From the NCBI RefSeq assembly GCF_003286085.1, contig NW_020825322.1:496001-560000 (forward strand): 64,000 nt of DNA, written 5' to 3'. Below the pieces are notes generated by a model. That model was given only the letters and a program-made list of their open reading frames with translations. It made no database searches and had not been told where the DNA came from. Positions within the stretch are counted from its first letter, which is position 1, and each line of letters opens with the position of its first letter. Positions 49,901-61,531 of the stretch are shown here, one piece after another. Both the position numbers and the translations under genes were made by a program. The DNA comes from Drosophila persimilis. Lineage: Eukaryota; Arthropoda; Insecta; Diptera; Drosophilidae.

Positions 49901-51466
49901 GCCGCTGCTGGAGATCTTTGGCCAGATTGTGGCGCACAAGTTCCGGCCAACAAAGAAGAAGGAAACGTCCGACTACAAATCGTTTGTGGATGAAACAATC
50001 AAAAGCTATGGCACCTATGTCAGCAGCTGCATCAATCGGGCAGACAAGCAGAAGAAGGCGGCCGCCTCAGAGGACGCCCAGAAAGCGACGAAGGTTGAGG
50101 CGGCGCAGGACGTGCAACCCATAGATGAGGACTTTCGACGCATCTGCAAGATCTACATTGGACACTCGGTGAGAGTCGCTTGAAAGAGGAATCAAAGATC
50201 CTCTATTAACTGACTGTACACTTTGCTCCCTGTTCCCTGCAGCTAAACTACAAGAATCCACATGCTTTGAGGCTGCTTAATGTGGCCATCTCCCATCGCC
50301 AGAAGCTGCATTTTGATCCAGACGAAGTCGAATTCGTGCTGAGTAGCTATTGGAAGCAGCTCTACTCAGATATAGCTGCGGGCGATATTGCGGCCCTGGA
50401 TGTCAACTGCCTAGAGCTGGCCTTCCCGCTGATCATTGGCTACAAGACCAAAGAGGATCTGTTGGTCCTGCTGCGCATGCTCACCTCGGAGGTGCAGGGT
50501 TTACCAACGCCCCTGAGCCCGAGCCACCGGACCGAGCTGCAAAATGTCCTAACCATACTATCCTTCATCGCCAAATGCTCTGTGAGCACCATCAAGGGAG
50601 CGGTAAGTCCAGCACTGGGCTGGGGATCTCTCATTCCCTGATAACCTGCCTTTCTTTTGTGCCCCCGGTAGATGATCAACAAACATTTTGAGATTGTCAG
50701 CACCAACGTGGCCGGCCGGCTGAAGGACAATACCCACAACAGCAAGAGCTTCGCCCTCATCCTGCTGGAGGCTCAGCGCAACTTGGCCAACAATCGGACA
50801 GTGCCGCTGACAAACGAGTCCCTGGAATACCTGTTCGGCACCATGAGTGTGGTGGCCATCGATCAATTTATCGAACGCGGCGGCAACTGGAACGACTTTA
50901 ACCAGCTCTATGCGGCGCTCACCGACAACTGTGTGGTGCTGCTGCGTCAGCATGCGAACCTGGTGTCCGATCGGGCTGGCCAGCTGTCCGCTGTCTGTGA
51001 GACTCTGGTAAAGGCAATTGTCGGCTATCGGTCCGGTCGACAGAGGGCCCAGGACCTCACCGAGTTGGAGCTAGACGGACTGGCCGAGCTCGGCCTCAAG
51101 CTGGCCACGGTGATGGCCAGCATTGGGGCCACACAGTCGCTGCCCTTGAAGCGAGTCGCACCGTTTCTTCTGACATTCACCATCAATCAGATGGTGGAAA
51201 CGGAGCGCCCAACCACCATCTTTGAGAAGGTTCGTATCGCAAATTGATGTTTAGAGAGAGAGAGAGAGATTGTTGATAATTGGCATGTCCTTTTTGTGTT
51301 GCAGGTCAAAGTGAACATGGAGCGCGTGTGCCACGAGTTGATTGGTATAAGCGACCACCGGTCGGGTCAGTTTATCCTGCGGCACAACACCACAGCGGGG
51401 ACGAACATGTACACCAGACTGCTCAAGGACCACGACAAGTATCACAAGTTCAGGGGAAAGGTGTAA
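46960..51466 (+). CDS. Urb2/Npa2-like ribosome biogenesis protein
   Basis: Exons 46960-46975, 47034-49520, 49594-50168, 50243-50602, 50672-51229, 51305-51466; phases agree, 1385 aa (human URB2 is about 1.5 kb of residues longer-range similar). It starts MGSGKECIAWLSDEATPF. The protein is helical and Leu-rich with no catalytic motif. An acidic/basic insert lies around residues 285-345. The C-terminal exon (HELIGISDHRSGQFILRHN ... DHDKYHKFRGKV) matches the conserved Urb2/Npa2 C-terminal domain as I recall it. Urb2 works in the nucleolus in early 60S subunit assembly. The first exon carries just five codons. AATAAA lies at 51557-51562. The assignment rests mainly on the C-terminus and overall character. 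Confidence 0.75.
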
Positions 51467-51569
51467 AGTAAGGAAGAAAATCTTCATTTCTTTTCTGTTG
51501 TTGTTCCACAAAATACATTTATCTCTACATTAGCACGTGAATATAAATTAATAGAGAATAAACCAATAA

Positions 51570-52126
51570 TCAGACATAGACAAAGCTGGCATCTATCCCT
51601 AATTCCTGCTCAGGACTAGGATTCTGCCTTAGTGCATAGCATTCGGCAGATTCCTTTGCAAGTGGATCAAAAATATCTGCATATGTATGTCGAAGGTGCA
51701 AATGCACTTGTTGTTCATTGCCAATGCGTTGGGCCTCTACAAGAAAAGGTCTCCCAATAAGAAAATACAAAAATATATTAAAATATCGACGAGCAATCCA
51801 CTTCCCACACAATAAATATATATTTATGAATGTACGCTTGATATGCATTTGATTTTGACAAAATCAAAGCAATGCCACGGAGCAAGCGCAAACGTTCCAT
51901 GGACTCCATTTTGCCACCATCGTCAGCCACGTGGCCTTTTCGCCATTTAATCATCATTTTTAGTCAACCTCAATTTTTCGAGCATTTTGCGCGCGGAAAT
52001 GTCATACAGCAGGGACTCCATTTTCTCAGCCTGCAAAAGGATTCCATTACAATTTCTGTAAACTTTGAGGTTAAGACGTAGATGCGGCGCACACACACTC
52101 TGACAGGTTGTACCGAGTACCGCCAT
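51570..52126 (-). CDS. Small locus with two ORFs, function unknown
   Basis: ORF A (52126-51947) encodes 59 aa, MAVLGTTCQSVC... ending KLRLTKNDD. ORF B begins at ATG 51909 (MESMERLRLLRGIALILSKS), may splice 51836 to 51750 over an 85-nt intron, and ends at 51570 (GIDASFVYV), 84 aa. Without splicing a different ATG (about 51846) opens the same C-terminal frame. The region from residue 25 of ORF B (LVEAQRIGNEQQVHLHLRHT) looks genuinely coding. The B intron's acceptor (TTATTGGGAG) is unusual. The string AAAATGGAGTCC occurs in both A and B, hinting at a local duplication. No family is recognised. The 3' end converges on the Urb2-like gene. Confidence 0.4.
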
Positions 52127-52530
52127 ATTGGAAGCCAACAAAAAAAAAAGAAACGGAACCACGTGTCTTAGAAAATTGTAAAAAAAATGCCTGGTCAAGC
52201 ATCATGAGAAGGTGATACTTATTCTTTGGAAATGTGTTTTAGCGTTCTTTGTATAGTGTCCAGTGGCTTTGCGGGGGATTCAATGACCAGGTTTTGAATA
52301 AATGTATTTATTTGTTAACAACTAGTTGCTCTGGAATATACATACATAGAAGGTGAACACAGGAATATTGGAATCGTTTTTAGCGTGGTGTGTTTGTGTA
52401 TGTGTGTTGGAGCTGCTTGAATCCAGCTTATATTGTTTAAACTTCCCCCGGAGCTTAAACCAGAATCAGTCTGTAGATGTGTAGTGTGTTATATGTGGAA
52501 GGGAAGGAACCAGTCCGATTTCCGTATTGC

Positions 52531-53259
52531 CTAAGCACAATACATTTGGCATCGCTCGCACAACGGATCATCGGCCTCATCAAAATGATTACCACTGCTT
52601 GGGCAAAAGAAAATACAGTGAAAACGATTGGCATACTTGTATAGTGCAAGCACATAAGCAAAAACACACGCATGTACTCACAATACAGTAACGCATGCGC
52701 GGCAAATGAACTTGGAACACTCGCGGCAGGAGTAGCCGCACTCTTCGCACAAGTAATCAGTGCAGTTGCCACAACGGTCGTGTATTAGGGTCTGACGCTG
52801 GCAGCAGCGAGAGCGCTTGCGCTCCAGGCGAGGATTTACGATATCAATCGCCATGTTTCGAATTGAAATGTTGCCGTTGCCTGTGATTCCATATAGCATA
52901 TGTTGCCCCGTCGATGGAGCGTTTGTACCGTTTCCAGCATTGGTGGTGGCACCGTTAGCCGGAGTGCCGTCAGAGCTCGGAGATGCTGCAGCTGCAGCAA
53001 CGGCGCCAGCAAACAACAGCTTTCTAGTTTTTTCTGCAAGTGGAATGGGGCGGGAAACCATTTTGGTTTATTATGTGTTATGTGCGGCGCTTTTGCCGGT
53101 TAAATTTATAGTTTGTTTACCATGAACTTGCTTCATTTTTTCCGGATCAGAAGCGTCGCTTATTTTCTGTGTGACTAGAACCTTGCTTTGAGTTTTATTA
53201 TTGTTCAAAGTATCCTCAGTGGGCGAACGGGAGCGTTTCACTGATTTGGCCTGCTGCAT
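52531..53259 (-). CDS. Siva-like zinc-binding apoptosis regulator
   Basis: Exons (minus) 53259-53121, 53033-52682, 52594-52531; phases agree, 184 aa. A basic Ser-rich N-terminus (QQAKSVKRSRSP) and an Ala/Thr/Asn-rich linker precede a Cys-rich C-terminal module: CCQRQTLIHDRCGNC, CEECGYSCRECSKFIC and CERCQMYC. The spacing of paired cysteines matches the C-terminal zinc-binding region of Siva, a cytoplasmic/nuclear protein that binds TNF-receptor family tails in mammals and promotes apoptosis. Human SIVA1 is 175 aa, similar in length. A minus-strand AATAAA at 52312-52307 fits its 3' end. It is divergent from Exp6. The family call is good; function in flies is not shown by sequence. Confidence 0.75.
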
Positions 53260-54193
53260 AACTGGCGCCGGACCGGAATATTTAAGAAAAACGCCAAAAA
53301 TAACTTATTTCAGCACAGGGCAAAATTGAGTGTTGCAAAACGGAGAAGCTTATCGCGTTAGTGCAAGTGTAGGTGAACGCGATTTCAATATTTGAATATG
53401 TGCTTTGTAGAAAAGAAAGAAATAACTGAATTTTTGTGCCAAAATCAGAAAGCCTTTGTTCTGTTATTTTTCATATCAAAAAGTACACAAATAATTGAGA
53501 CTTTTCAACTTGCTTGCCTTGGTGATTGCTAGGATGTGCTTAGGTTTTTAGTGGGCTTTTGTGGATCAAAACTTTCAAAGTCGAGATAGTAATGTCAAAA
53601 AGTTATTGAACAAATGTATTTAAATCACTTCTGCGACCCAGTCGATTTTGGCAAATATTTGGCGCTTTTTTTTTAGGAAACGAGTTTCGCCGTTTGACGA
53701 TATAGATGACAGGCGGTCATGTGAAAACTTGAACTTTTCTGTACGTCCAAGCGATGGACTTACCTGGAGTTTATCCAAATAAATTTAGGGAACAATAAGA
53801 TGTATGTTCTTCTCCAGTACAGCAATTCGAATTGTTATAAATAGATTTCAGTTATGGAGAGCTTTGTGTGTTTTTTTCTCTAAATTTCAAATATGCGACT
53901 TCAACTGAATACGATAGTCTATCGATAGACTGCCAATGTGACGTGCGCCTAATAGCACTAGATTCAGTGCTAGATTACACTGTCGCTCATTCACTTTCAA
54001 ACAATTTCTATTTGGCGCGCAACACTCGTATCCAGTCGATAGTATCGATAGCCGAACTCGAATCGGGTAAGGCTCTCTTTGTAAACCGTGTTTAAGTCAA
54101 AATACAATACATGCGAGTACTTAAAAGTAGTTAATCTTGTAGAAAATTTATTCATCAATAGGATAAAATTATGTGGGCAGGGCTGAGAGATCT
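53260..54193. other. Siva-like / Exp6 intergenic DNA
   Basis: AT-rich, no credible gene. A 75-codon frame at 53868-54095 has no support beyond length. Short CTATCGATAG and GTATCGATAG DRE-like palindromes lie near 53920-54050. Confidence 0.5.
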
Positions 54194-54358
54194 AGGTAGC
54201 TATTAATATTCCACGGAATATCAAAATCGAGGAATATGTATAATTTAACTTGAATTCGTATGAATATTTACGGTATATTTTTAAAATGAGATGGTATATT
54301 TTGGTATATTTCTGAGGGTCAGACGGTACATTTTATCGATAAGTCCGCGGTCACACTG
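54194..54358 (+). repeat. Dispersed promoter-associated repeat, copy 3 (Exp6 promoter)
   Basis: Starts TAGGTAGCTATTAATATTCC and ends at an exact motif-1 string CGGTCACACTG (54348-54358), with a perfect DRE TATCGATA at 54334-54341 and four GGTATATTT-type units. It points toward Exp6, whose ATG is 165 bp downstream. This is the best-preserved copy. Confidence 0.8.
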
Positions 54359-54522
54359 ATACTATTCGCGACTACTATACACAAAGAAAACATGAAATTT
54401 CCTGTCGCCGACTGCTGATGTACACAAATCCACCCAGGGACTGAAAGCGCAATCACCAAGTACATTACACACAACCGCGGGGGGGTCGCGCGCACTTACG
54501 TGTCGTCCACAAATATCAAAAA

Positions 54523-57500
54523 ATGGTAAGTCCAAGTCATAGCCTCCTCCCATCCGCCGCCCACCGTGCTCGGACTGGCCAATGGTACTGGTGTTGATCC
54601 AAACTACTCCTTTTCTTGGACAGCATGCTGCATCCATGTCGACGGTGGAGGTGCTGCTGCACGAGTTTTATCAGCCAACGACGAGCAATGCACGCAAACG
54701 TGAAATTGAGACCAATCTGTTGGCCTTCAAGTCGCAGCCGGAGGCATGGCAGCTGTGCCTGCGTGTGGCCACCGCCGGCAACAGCTTTACGGATAACCAG
54801 TTCCTCTGGTTCTTCAGCACCTCCACGCTGGAGCATACGATAACGCGTCGCTGGGCCCAGCTAACGCCCTCGGATCGAGCACAGTTGCGCGAAACTCTGT
54901 GGAACACCTACGCCCAGCTAGGCATGCTGAATGGGGCGCGACGGCATCGAGATACGCTGGCGCAGCTAATTGCACTGATGGGGAAACGCGAGTTCCCCGA
55001 ACAAGATCCCAACTACATGCAGCATTGCATGGAGCTGACAAAGACCCGCTTTGCCCTTGGGATCAATCTGTTGCGCGTCACGTCCGAGGAGGTGGTGAGT
55101 AATCGCGGCGACCTGACCACCGAATGGAAACAGTACTTCTACTCCTGGTAAGTGCCTGAGTGCCTGTGATTCCTGCATCCTGCATCACTCACATTTTTGT
55201 TCTTGTCCATGATCTGTACCGGATGTCCCGGATCTGAATTGTGCACTAATCCCTCTGCATTGGCATTGGCCATTGGCCATTGACCACTCCTCTACCATCT
55301 GTTTTTGGGTGTGTCGTGTGTTTCAGCATTTCCATGTGTATACCCGATGTAATGGACTTAGTCACCAAATATTTACTAATCGCCGTCTGCCACATCAACG
55401 GCAAAGACATCCAATCGACCATACCAAACACCCTCATGGACTTTAGTCTAACCTCAGCGCTGCCAAATGACAATCAACTAAGGTATGTTGCTGGATAGGA
55501 GGTATATTCCTCCCATCCAGCAGAGCCAACAGATACGATATTCAAGATGTATTCGCGGAAGCGGAGCAATGTGCATTCATTAATTTATCCATTTGTGTCC
55601 AATTGGGTCTGTGGGTCCATTGCAGTTCCTCTATTTTGGAGCTTCTCGGCTGTGTGCAACATTTGGTCTCCTGGATACGCACTGAACTGATCTCGGAGTA
55701 CTTCCTCATGAGCATACTCGATCTATCACAATGGCGACCCGCCAACGAGCCCATCTCCTTGGCCGCCCTCTCAGTGCTGAACGAGCTGCTCTACCTGCAG
55801 AAGCCGCTACCCTATGCAGGTACCCTGATGGGCGGCGTTAGCAGTCTACTGGAGCAGCACAACGTCAACAAGCAGCAGAGCGAGATGTACAGCGACAAGT
55901 TGCGGGAACTATTGCGCCTCTACACCACGAAGTATGCGGGAAAGCTGATGCAGGAGCCGGAGGTGCTCGAGACATTTCTTAATCAGCTTTACGGCTGCAC
56001 CACAGAATGTAAGACTCTCCTCTACTCTCTCCCTTTTTGATAAGAAAATGCGTACAACTATTTCTTGTTATCCATCCTATCCGCAGTGCATGGCGCCCTG
56101 GACTTTACGGAGAAACTGGACATCTGGTCGCCGATTATTAAGGCTATTGCCCAGCAGCCGGCGAAGATAACGCGCTTTAATCAAGTGTTCACGCAACTGG
56201 TCGATGAGATCATGCGACGCACACAGTTCGAGGCGAATAAGCCCGAGCTAGAGGTGCTGGACAACGAGCTCATGGAGGATGATGTATGTTTGTCCATTCA
56301 ATCCCATTCAATCCAATTGATCCAACTGATTCTTTCTCCTCCCCTGGTGGGACAGACCCCCACCACCGAGTGGCAGCAGTTCCTTGATCAATGCTTCGAG
56401 TGCCTCGCCCTCTTGGCAAGCACCCGGGGCGCTCACATTGTCTTCGCACAAGTCTTTGCCCACTGGTCGCGTCCGCAGATGTATCTAATGTCGCTGGAGC
56501 ATGCCCTTGACCATGGCAGCAGTCGCTCCTATGAGGCCGCCCGAAAGCTGAAGCATGCCAATGTAGGAGAGATTCTGCGCGATTTTGCCACCGTCTGCCA
56601 GGCGGTGGTGCGTTTGGCCCCGCTGATGGACACATCGACGGCCGCTCCGGGTGTGGCCGACGAGATGGAGGCCCAGCTGCAAATGCTCTCCGACAGCCTG
56701 TTGCAGACGCTGCAGCTTTTGGCCAGCAATCGCATCGGAGGAACAGATATGGACAAGGCCACCTTTCAGACTGATTTGGATAACCTGTAAGAAATCATTG
56801 ACATTCATTTGCATGCCTCTCAAGTGCCCACGTGCTCAAGTGCTTTAATCTTCTAGCTACGCTCAAGTTCTGCTGGCCATACGCAGCATCTTCCCGCTGT
56901 CGAAGGCGATGAGCAGCGAGGAGCTGCTGCATCGCCTCTTCGCCATATTGGGTAGCATCTTTGCCTTCAATAACTCGCTGTCGGCCGCCTCGCCCATTGT
57001 GCAGCAGGCAGCCAGCGAGCTGCTGCTCTTCATCTCAACTGTGATACGGCCCAAGTGCCTGCTGGATATTCCGCAGATCCAGAGCCTGCTGCAGGCGGGG
57101 CCACGACTGGGCACGCAACTGCCGCGCCAGGTCTGCATCAATGTGCACATCAGTTTAGTGAGCTATATGGTGCTGCCCTGGAAGTGTGTGCCCGAGCAGC
57201 AGCAGGACTACCAGAGGCGCCAGTGGATGCTGCGCGAGTACATCCAGGGCCTGGCCCAGAACTTTCTCGAGCTGGATCTGAGCCTGGCTGGCGAAAGCAA
57301 GGTGACGGCCACCACGCTCACTCTGCTTGGCACATTCACATCACTCATCGAGTACTTCAAGGCCACCGGTGGGAATGCCAAGGACATGTTGGCCAGCACT
57401 TTCAAGGTGGGATGCAGGAACTAACGAAGGAGCCCAAAAACCAGCTCATCTTTATCTCTATCTTTCTGCTTAATTTGCAGCCCATCCTTAACAAGGCTTT

Positions 57501-58634
57501 GACGATCTTCAATAGCTATGGCCTGAGCAGCATTGCCATGGCCATCACGGTGGCCGAGTTCAGCCTGAGCATGCTGCGCTCGTTGCCCACTCACCTGGGC
57601 GCCCAGTTCATCAAGGAGATGATCACCCTGTTTATCAGTGTCAGCAGCAGGTTGGCCATAGCACCATACTATTCCCATCTCTTTTCAATTCAGGCTAACC
57701 CTTTCTCTTTCTTTCGTTTTCGTTCGGGTCACCCTTCCTCCCCTTAAAAAAAAAGGGAACAACTGACGCTGAGCCGCCTGGCTGTGATGGAAAAGATTCT
57801 GCAAATGTTTAAGCTCATTGTGGAACAGCCGGGCAGCGCCTCGTTGGGTCTGCTGCCCTCGATTCTGGACTTTAGCACACAGCAGATACTGCCGTTGCTG
57901 CAGCAACAGAATGCGGCCACCGATAGCAGCGAGATTACCAGCCTACTCTACGCCCTGTTCGACAGGTGAGAAATTTCCTTTCGTAAAGATACATTCTTAT
58001 TGTCAACGAATCCATTCTCTCTCTCTGTGCCTACAGCGTGCTTACCTGTAAGTGGCAGTTCTTCTACAAGAACCAACTGTCAAACGGTCATAGTGGTGGC
58101 GCTAGTGGTGGCGGCTCGAACAATTTCAATTGCAGCGACAATCTGCATCCGGCACACTTTATGGCCATACTGAATGCCTACGGTCAGATGCTGGTCAGCG
58201 GCACAGATCCCAGCAACGTGCGCAGCGTGCTCTTCTCCATGCAGAATGTGAACGAGCGCAGTCGTCTGTACCAGCGAGCCCTGTTCAAGGAGCAGCTGCT
58301 GGCCTCGTTTCAGCGGGCCCTGCTCAATTTGCTGCTGAGTGGCGAGGGTAGCCTGCACTTTGATATGATTGCCCAGGCGCTGTATGCCATGGGCCAGGTG
58401 GATCGCAGACAGTTGCTCGAGAGTTTTGCCCATGCCTCGCTGCCGGTGGCACAGACAGTGCTCGAGGAGATCTGCCAGACAAGTGTAAGTCTAAAGCGTT
58501 GTCCAATCTACTTCGATTCTACGGGGAAAGTTTTAAAATTGTTTCCCCTCTTGCAGGACATTCCAACGTTTACGCAGAGACTCACGCAATTGATGCAGGA
58601 TGCCCACTGTGTGCATCTCAGTGAGACAACGTAG
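54523..58634 (+). CDS. Exp6: Exportin 6 (importin-beta family)
   Basis: Exons 54523-54525, 54624-55147, 55327-55482, 55626-56008, 56087-56283, 56356-56786, 56857-57406, 57481-57650, 57756-57965, 58037-58484, 58557-58634; all phases agree, 1049 aa (human XPO6 is 1125). Exportin 6 exports actin-profilin from the nucleus with RanGTP. The N-terminus (VEVLLHEFYQPTTSNARKREIETNLLAF) is the typical importin-beta N-terminal helix pair and matches human XPO6. The rest is helical HEAT-like repeats without other motifs. The first exon encodes just Met; alternatively translation begins at the Met four codons into exon 2 (MSTVEV). The intron at 56284-56355 is 72 nt and free of stops in frame. The acceptor before 57756 is preceded by a run of A rather than pyrimidines. 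Confidence 0.92.
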
Positions 58635-59740
58635 GCGCCTTCTCCTACTCCCCATACTTCCCCCTTATCCTAAACTTAATCCAAATCCGAACCAATTATG
58701 CGGATTTCTCGGTTTGACCTTTGACTTGTGTAAAATATGCTTACATGTTGACCTCCTAGTCCCTTTTACTTTTCTTGCTTATATTTTAATCAGTTTTATT
58801 CTATGTTTTATGTTTTTGCTTCATGTATGCCATACTCCCGAGCGCCGTGTCTCCCAGCCAATACGAGGGCGGGTTGGGGGCACGTGCCTTGCCTAACGAA
58901 GTCTTGTGTCATTTGTGCTCAGCTCTCACTTCTATTCGCGTCCCACTGTCCCACTGTCCCACTGTATCACTGTATATCACTTTCCCTTGTCCCCAGTCCT
59001 CCGTACCCCGTCTGTTTTGTACGCTTTGTTCCTTGTCATCGTAAGTCATTTGTTGTGCCCCCCGTCTGAGTTTTATATTTTATATTTTTTATATTTTATT
59101 CGCTTTTTTTTGGGGCGTGTTTTTGTGACCGTTAATGGTCGAAAACAGAATTCATTCAATCGATAAAAGACATTGTTTAGCTTGTAATGCGCGATTCCGT
59201 TATAAAAAAAAAGAACATAATTTTATGTAAAATCAAACGATTATATATTGTATTTTTTTATCATTATCTTCTATTATTACATACATACATACATGCATGC
59301 ATAACTCCTACATGGATATACATATATACGTTTGGTTTTGCTATCACTGCAAATCGATAAAAGTCACCTGCATATATTTAGCATATATCTAAATATACAT
59401 CTATATATGTACGTATTCATATACATAAATTAATTAGCATATATCAAGTTGTGTAAATCAGTTACGTCATAAGAAAGAGCAGAAACTAAAACAACACACG
59501 CATGCTCCTCACACAACCATGTAATTTATTTAGTCAAACAAAAAAAGAACAACAAAGCGACACACAAAATCCACAGAAACCATTACAAATCCATGTCTAA
59601 AACAATTCGATTAAAGTTCATTGTAATTCTTTGAATTTAAATGGTTTTGAGAAGACCTTTCAATCAAAAATGCAATAAAACTATTTTTACCTTTTAAATA
59701 CAAAAGAAAAAACTGGATGACAAATATCGTAGGGTACCTT
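58635..59740 (+). other. Exp6 3' region
   Basis: Noncoding, T- and AT-rich, with ATAC repeats near 59280-59300. AATAAA at 59674-59679 is the first exact signal I see, so the 3' UTR may exceed 1 kb. Nothing else is seen. Confidence 0.5.
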
Positions 59741-60205
59741 AATATGGTTCTGAATCCCTTTGTGGATTGGAAGGAGATAAGATCTACGACGAGTTCGTGG
59801 AGCGCAGTGCAGATCGCGCCAAGAAGAGGATTGCCCACGGTCCTTCGATCTGGTGGAGCTGCCGGAGTTTGGAGAGCGAACCCCTAAGTCTGTTTCCCGG
59901 GGACCAGGAAAGCGACTACAGTACGGAGAATCGAGGCCGAATGTATATCAGGTACAGCAACAAGAAGCGGGTAGAAAATCACAATTCTAATATACGACGG
60001 AAGCTCTTCTGGAGCCCTACGACGCCTGAACCATTGTCGCCGAAGACAGCGGTGGCTTCATGGTCCCAGACACTCCCGGATGGATTTGACGAGGTGCCAG
60101 ACGCTGGGGAGTACAGCCAAAAAAGAAATTGATCTTTCAAAAGAAACCTAAAAATCAAAAAGTATTCACTATATATTCATTCTATGCTTTAAGTCCTGAA
60201 ATAAA
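59741..60205 (+). pseudogene. Small single-exon gene with an apparent 1-nt frameshift
   Basis: A protein-like frame runs from 59743 to the TGA at 60130-60132 (GDKIYDEFVERSADRAKKRI ... EYSQKRN, about 122 aa from the Leu codon at 59767), but no ATG opens it after the upstream stop at 59740-59742. ATG 59745 in another frame gives MVLNPFVDWKE and then loses coding character. Joining the two by one base would give a plausible complete N-terminus, so a frameshift in or near AAGGAGATAAG (about 59770-59780) is suspected. AATAAA lies at 60200-60205. The protein is basic and hydrophilic with FWSPTTPEPLSPKTA; no family is recognised. It is a young pseudogene, a sequencing error, or a gene with a nonstandard start. 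Confidence 0.5.
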
Positions 60206-61388
60206 GCTTTTTTGTTATTAAGTTTAATTCCATTAATATTGAATGCGCTTGGTACCTACCGACTGAATAAACTGCCTCTAGTATTTTATGCCATTTGAAC
60301 CGATGTTCTATCGACATAAGACTTTTTAATCTGAACTTATTTGAATATCTCAAAATTGGGAAAAATCGTATAAATTACAGTCTGCTTTTCGGGTGACAAT
60401 CTACAACAGATTGTTAGAGATAGCCCCGTGGTAAAAGCATTGTTTTATTTGAAGAGTGGAGCTATGTTTACATAATAACCTTTAGGTTGAACCCAATCTC
60501 AAAGGAGAACACACACGCCCTGAACACGCGCTCTGCTGAACGTAGAAATAATCCAATTGCCAATGAAAATAAATAGTAAAAGGGATCACTTGAAATAATA
60601 AACACCAGAGACGGATCATGGAGATCCTCATGGCAAACAGCACCAGGAGCAGGAGTAGGAGTGGGCGGCGGCGGCGGCGGCGGAGGTATTCCTTACAGGA
60701 GCAGTAGCTGGAGGATAATAAAAGCGACAGCTTCCTTCCTTTTGTCTGCAGTTCCATGGCCTTTGTTTTTTTTTTATACTTTTTTTGTTTTGCATTTTTG
60801 TTCAGGTGTTGCGGACAAAAGCCCCGAAATTGAATTTAATGAAAAGCGAAAGCAAAACACTGGATCAGGCAGAGGACCAGGATCAGCCCGAAAGGGGAAC
60901 AGCAGTCGAGGCAGATCACCCACTTCCGTTCTGCAGCAGGAGCAGCAGCGGCAGCAGGTAAATCATACACGTGAGTGCGCACAGGTAGGCAGTCAGTCAG
61001 TCGTTAACCACTTTGCATACCCATTCACAGCCAGGACGGAATCTGGCGAGCATCCTGCCGCCCTCCTGAGCACTTCCGCAGGAAGCAGGCGGAAGAGAGT
61101 GTGCGCGCTCACTTTCAATGGCCGTGTGGCAATCAATCAGCTCGTGATTGACCGACCGATTGATCGACCCATGGCTGGCAATGACGAGCCGGGCAAGCGC
61201 TTCCAAAGGGCAATCGCTTCGAGCGGACAACAGCGGCACTGAATGGCTACGTGACATGGATGGGATTTGGTTTGCTAATTCGCCGCCAGCCGCCAATCGA
61301 TGCGCCGCAATACAGAATATGCTTGACTCTTGGCGTGCCCCAAGCCCCAAGCGATTACGTCCACAGTCCGAGGTAGGTGGCCGGTGGG
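60206..61388. other. Region upstream of Cyp4g1
   Basis: GC- and AT-mixed sequence with a (GGC)n run at about 60664-60685. A 193-codon frame (60661-61242) is low-complexity and mirrored on the minus strand. An exon-like stretch at 60806-60959 is bounded by TTGTTCAG and CAG|GTAAAT. None gives a consistent protein. It may contain Cyp4g1 leader or enhancer sequence. Confidence 0.4.
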
Positions 61389-61426
61389 CATAAAATTGAG
61401 CCATCGGCCTGTCTAGCCCCACAGTT
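61389..61426 (+). promoter_or_regulatory. Cyp4g1: Cyp4g1 core promoter (TATA plus initiator)
   Basis: CATAAAAT (61389-61396) precedes an initiator-like ACAGTT (61421-61426) by about 31 bp, and the start codon follows 106 bp later. This is a focused promoter type, as expected for a strongly and tissue-specifically expressed gene. Confidence 0.55.
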
Positions 61427-61531
61427 GAGCACTGAAAGCGAGCCGCACCAGTGCCATCTAGAACTAGAACTAGAGGATTAGCAGACTAGGAATCACCCAA
61501 GGAAGGCAGACCATAAGGACACGGAGCAACA

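Noticed and set aside
60661-61242. 193-codon plus-strand frame upstream of Cyp4g1
   Set aside because: Begins in a GGC repeat without ATG, low complexity, matched by a minus-strand frame; exon-like borders inside do not join in a consistent frame.
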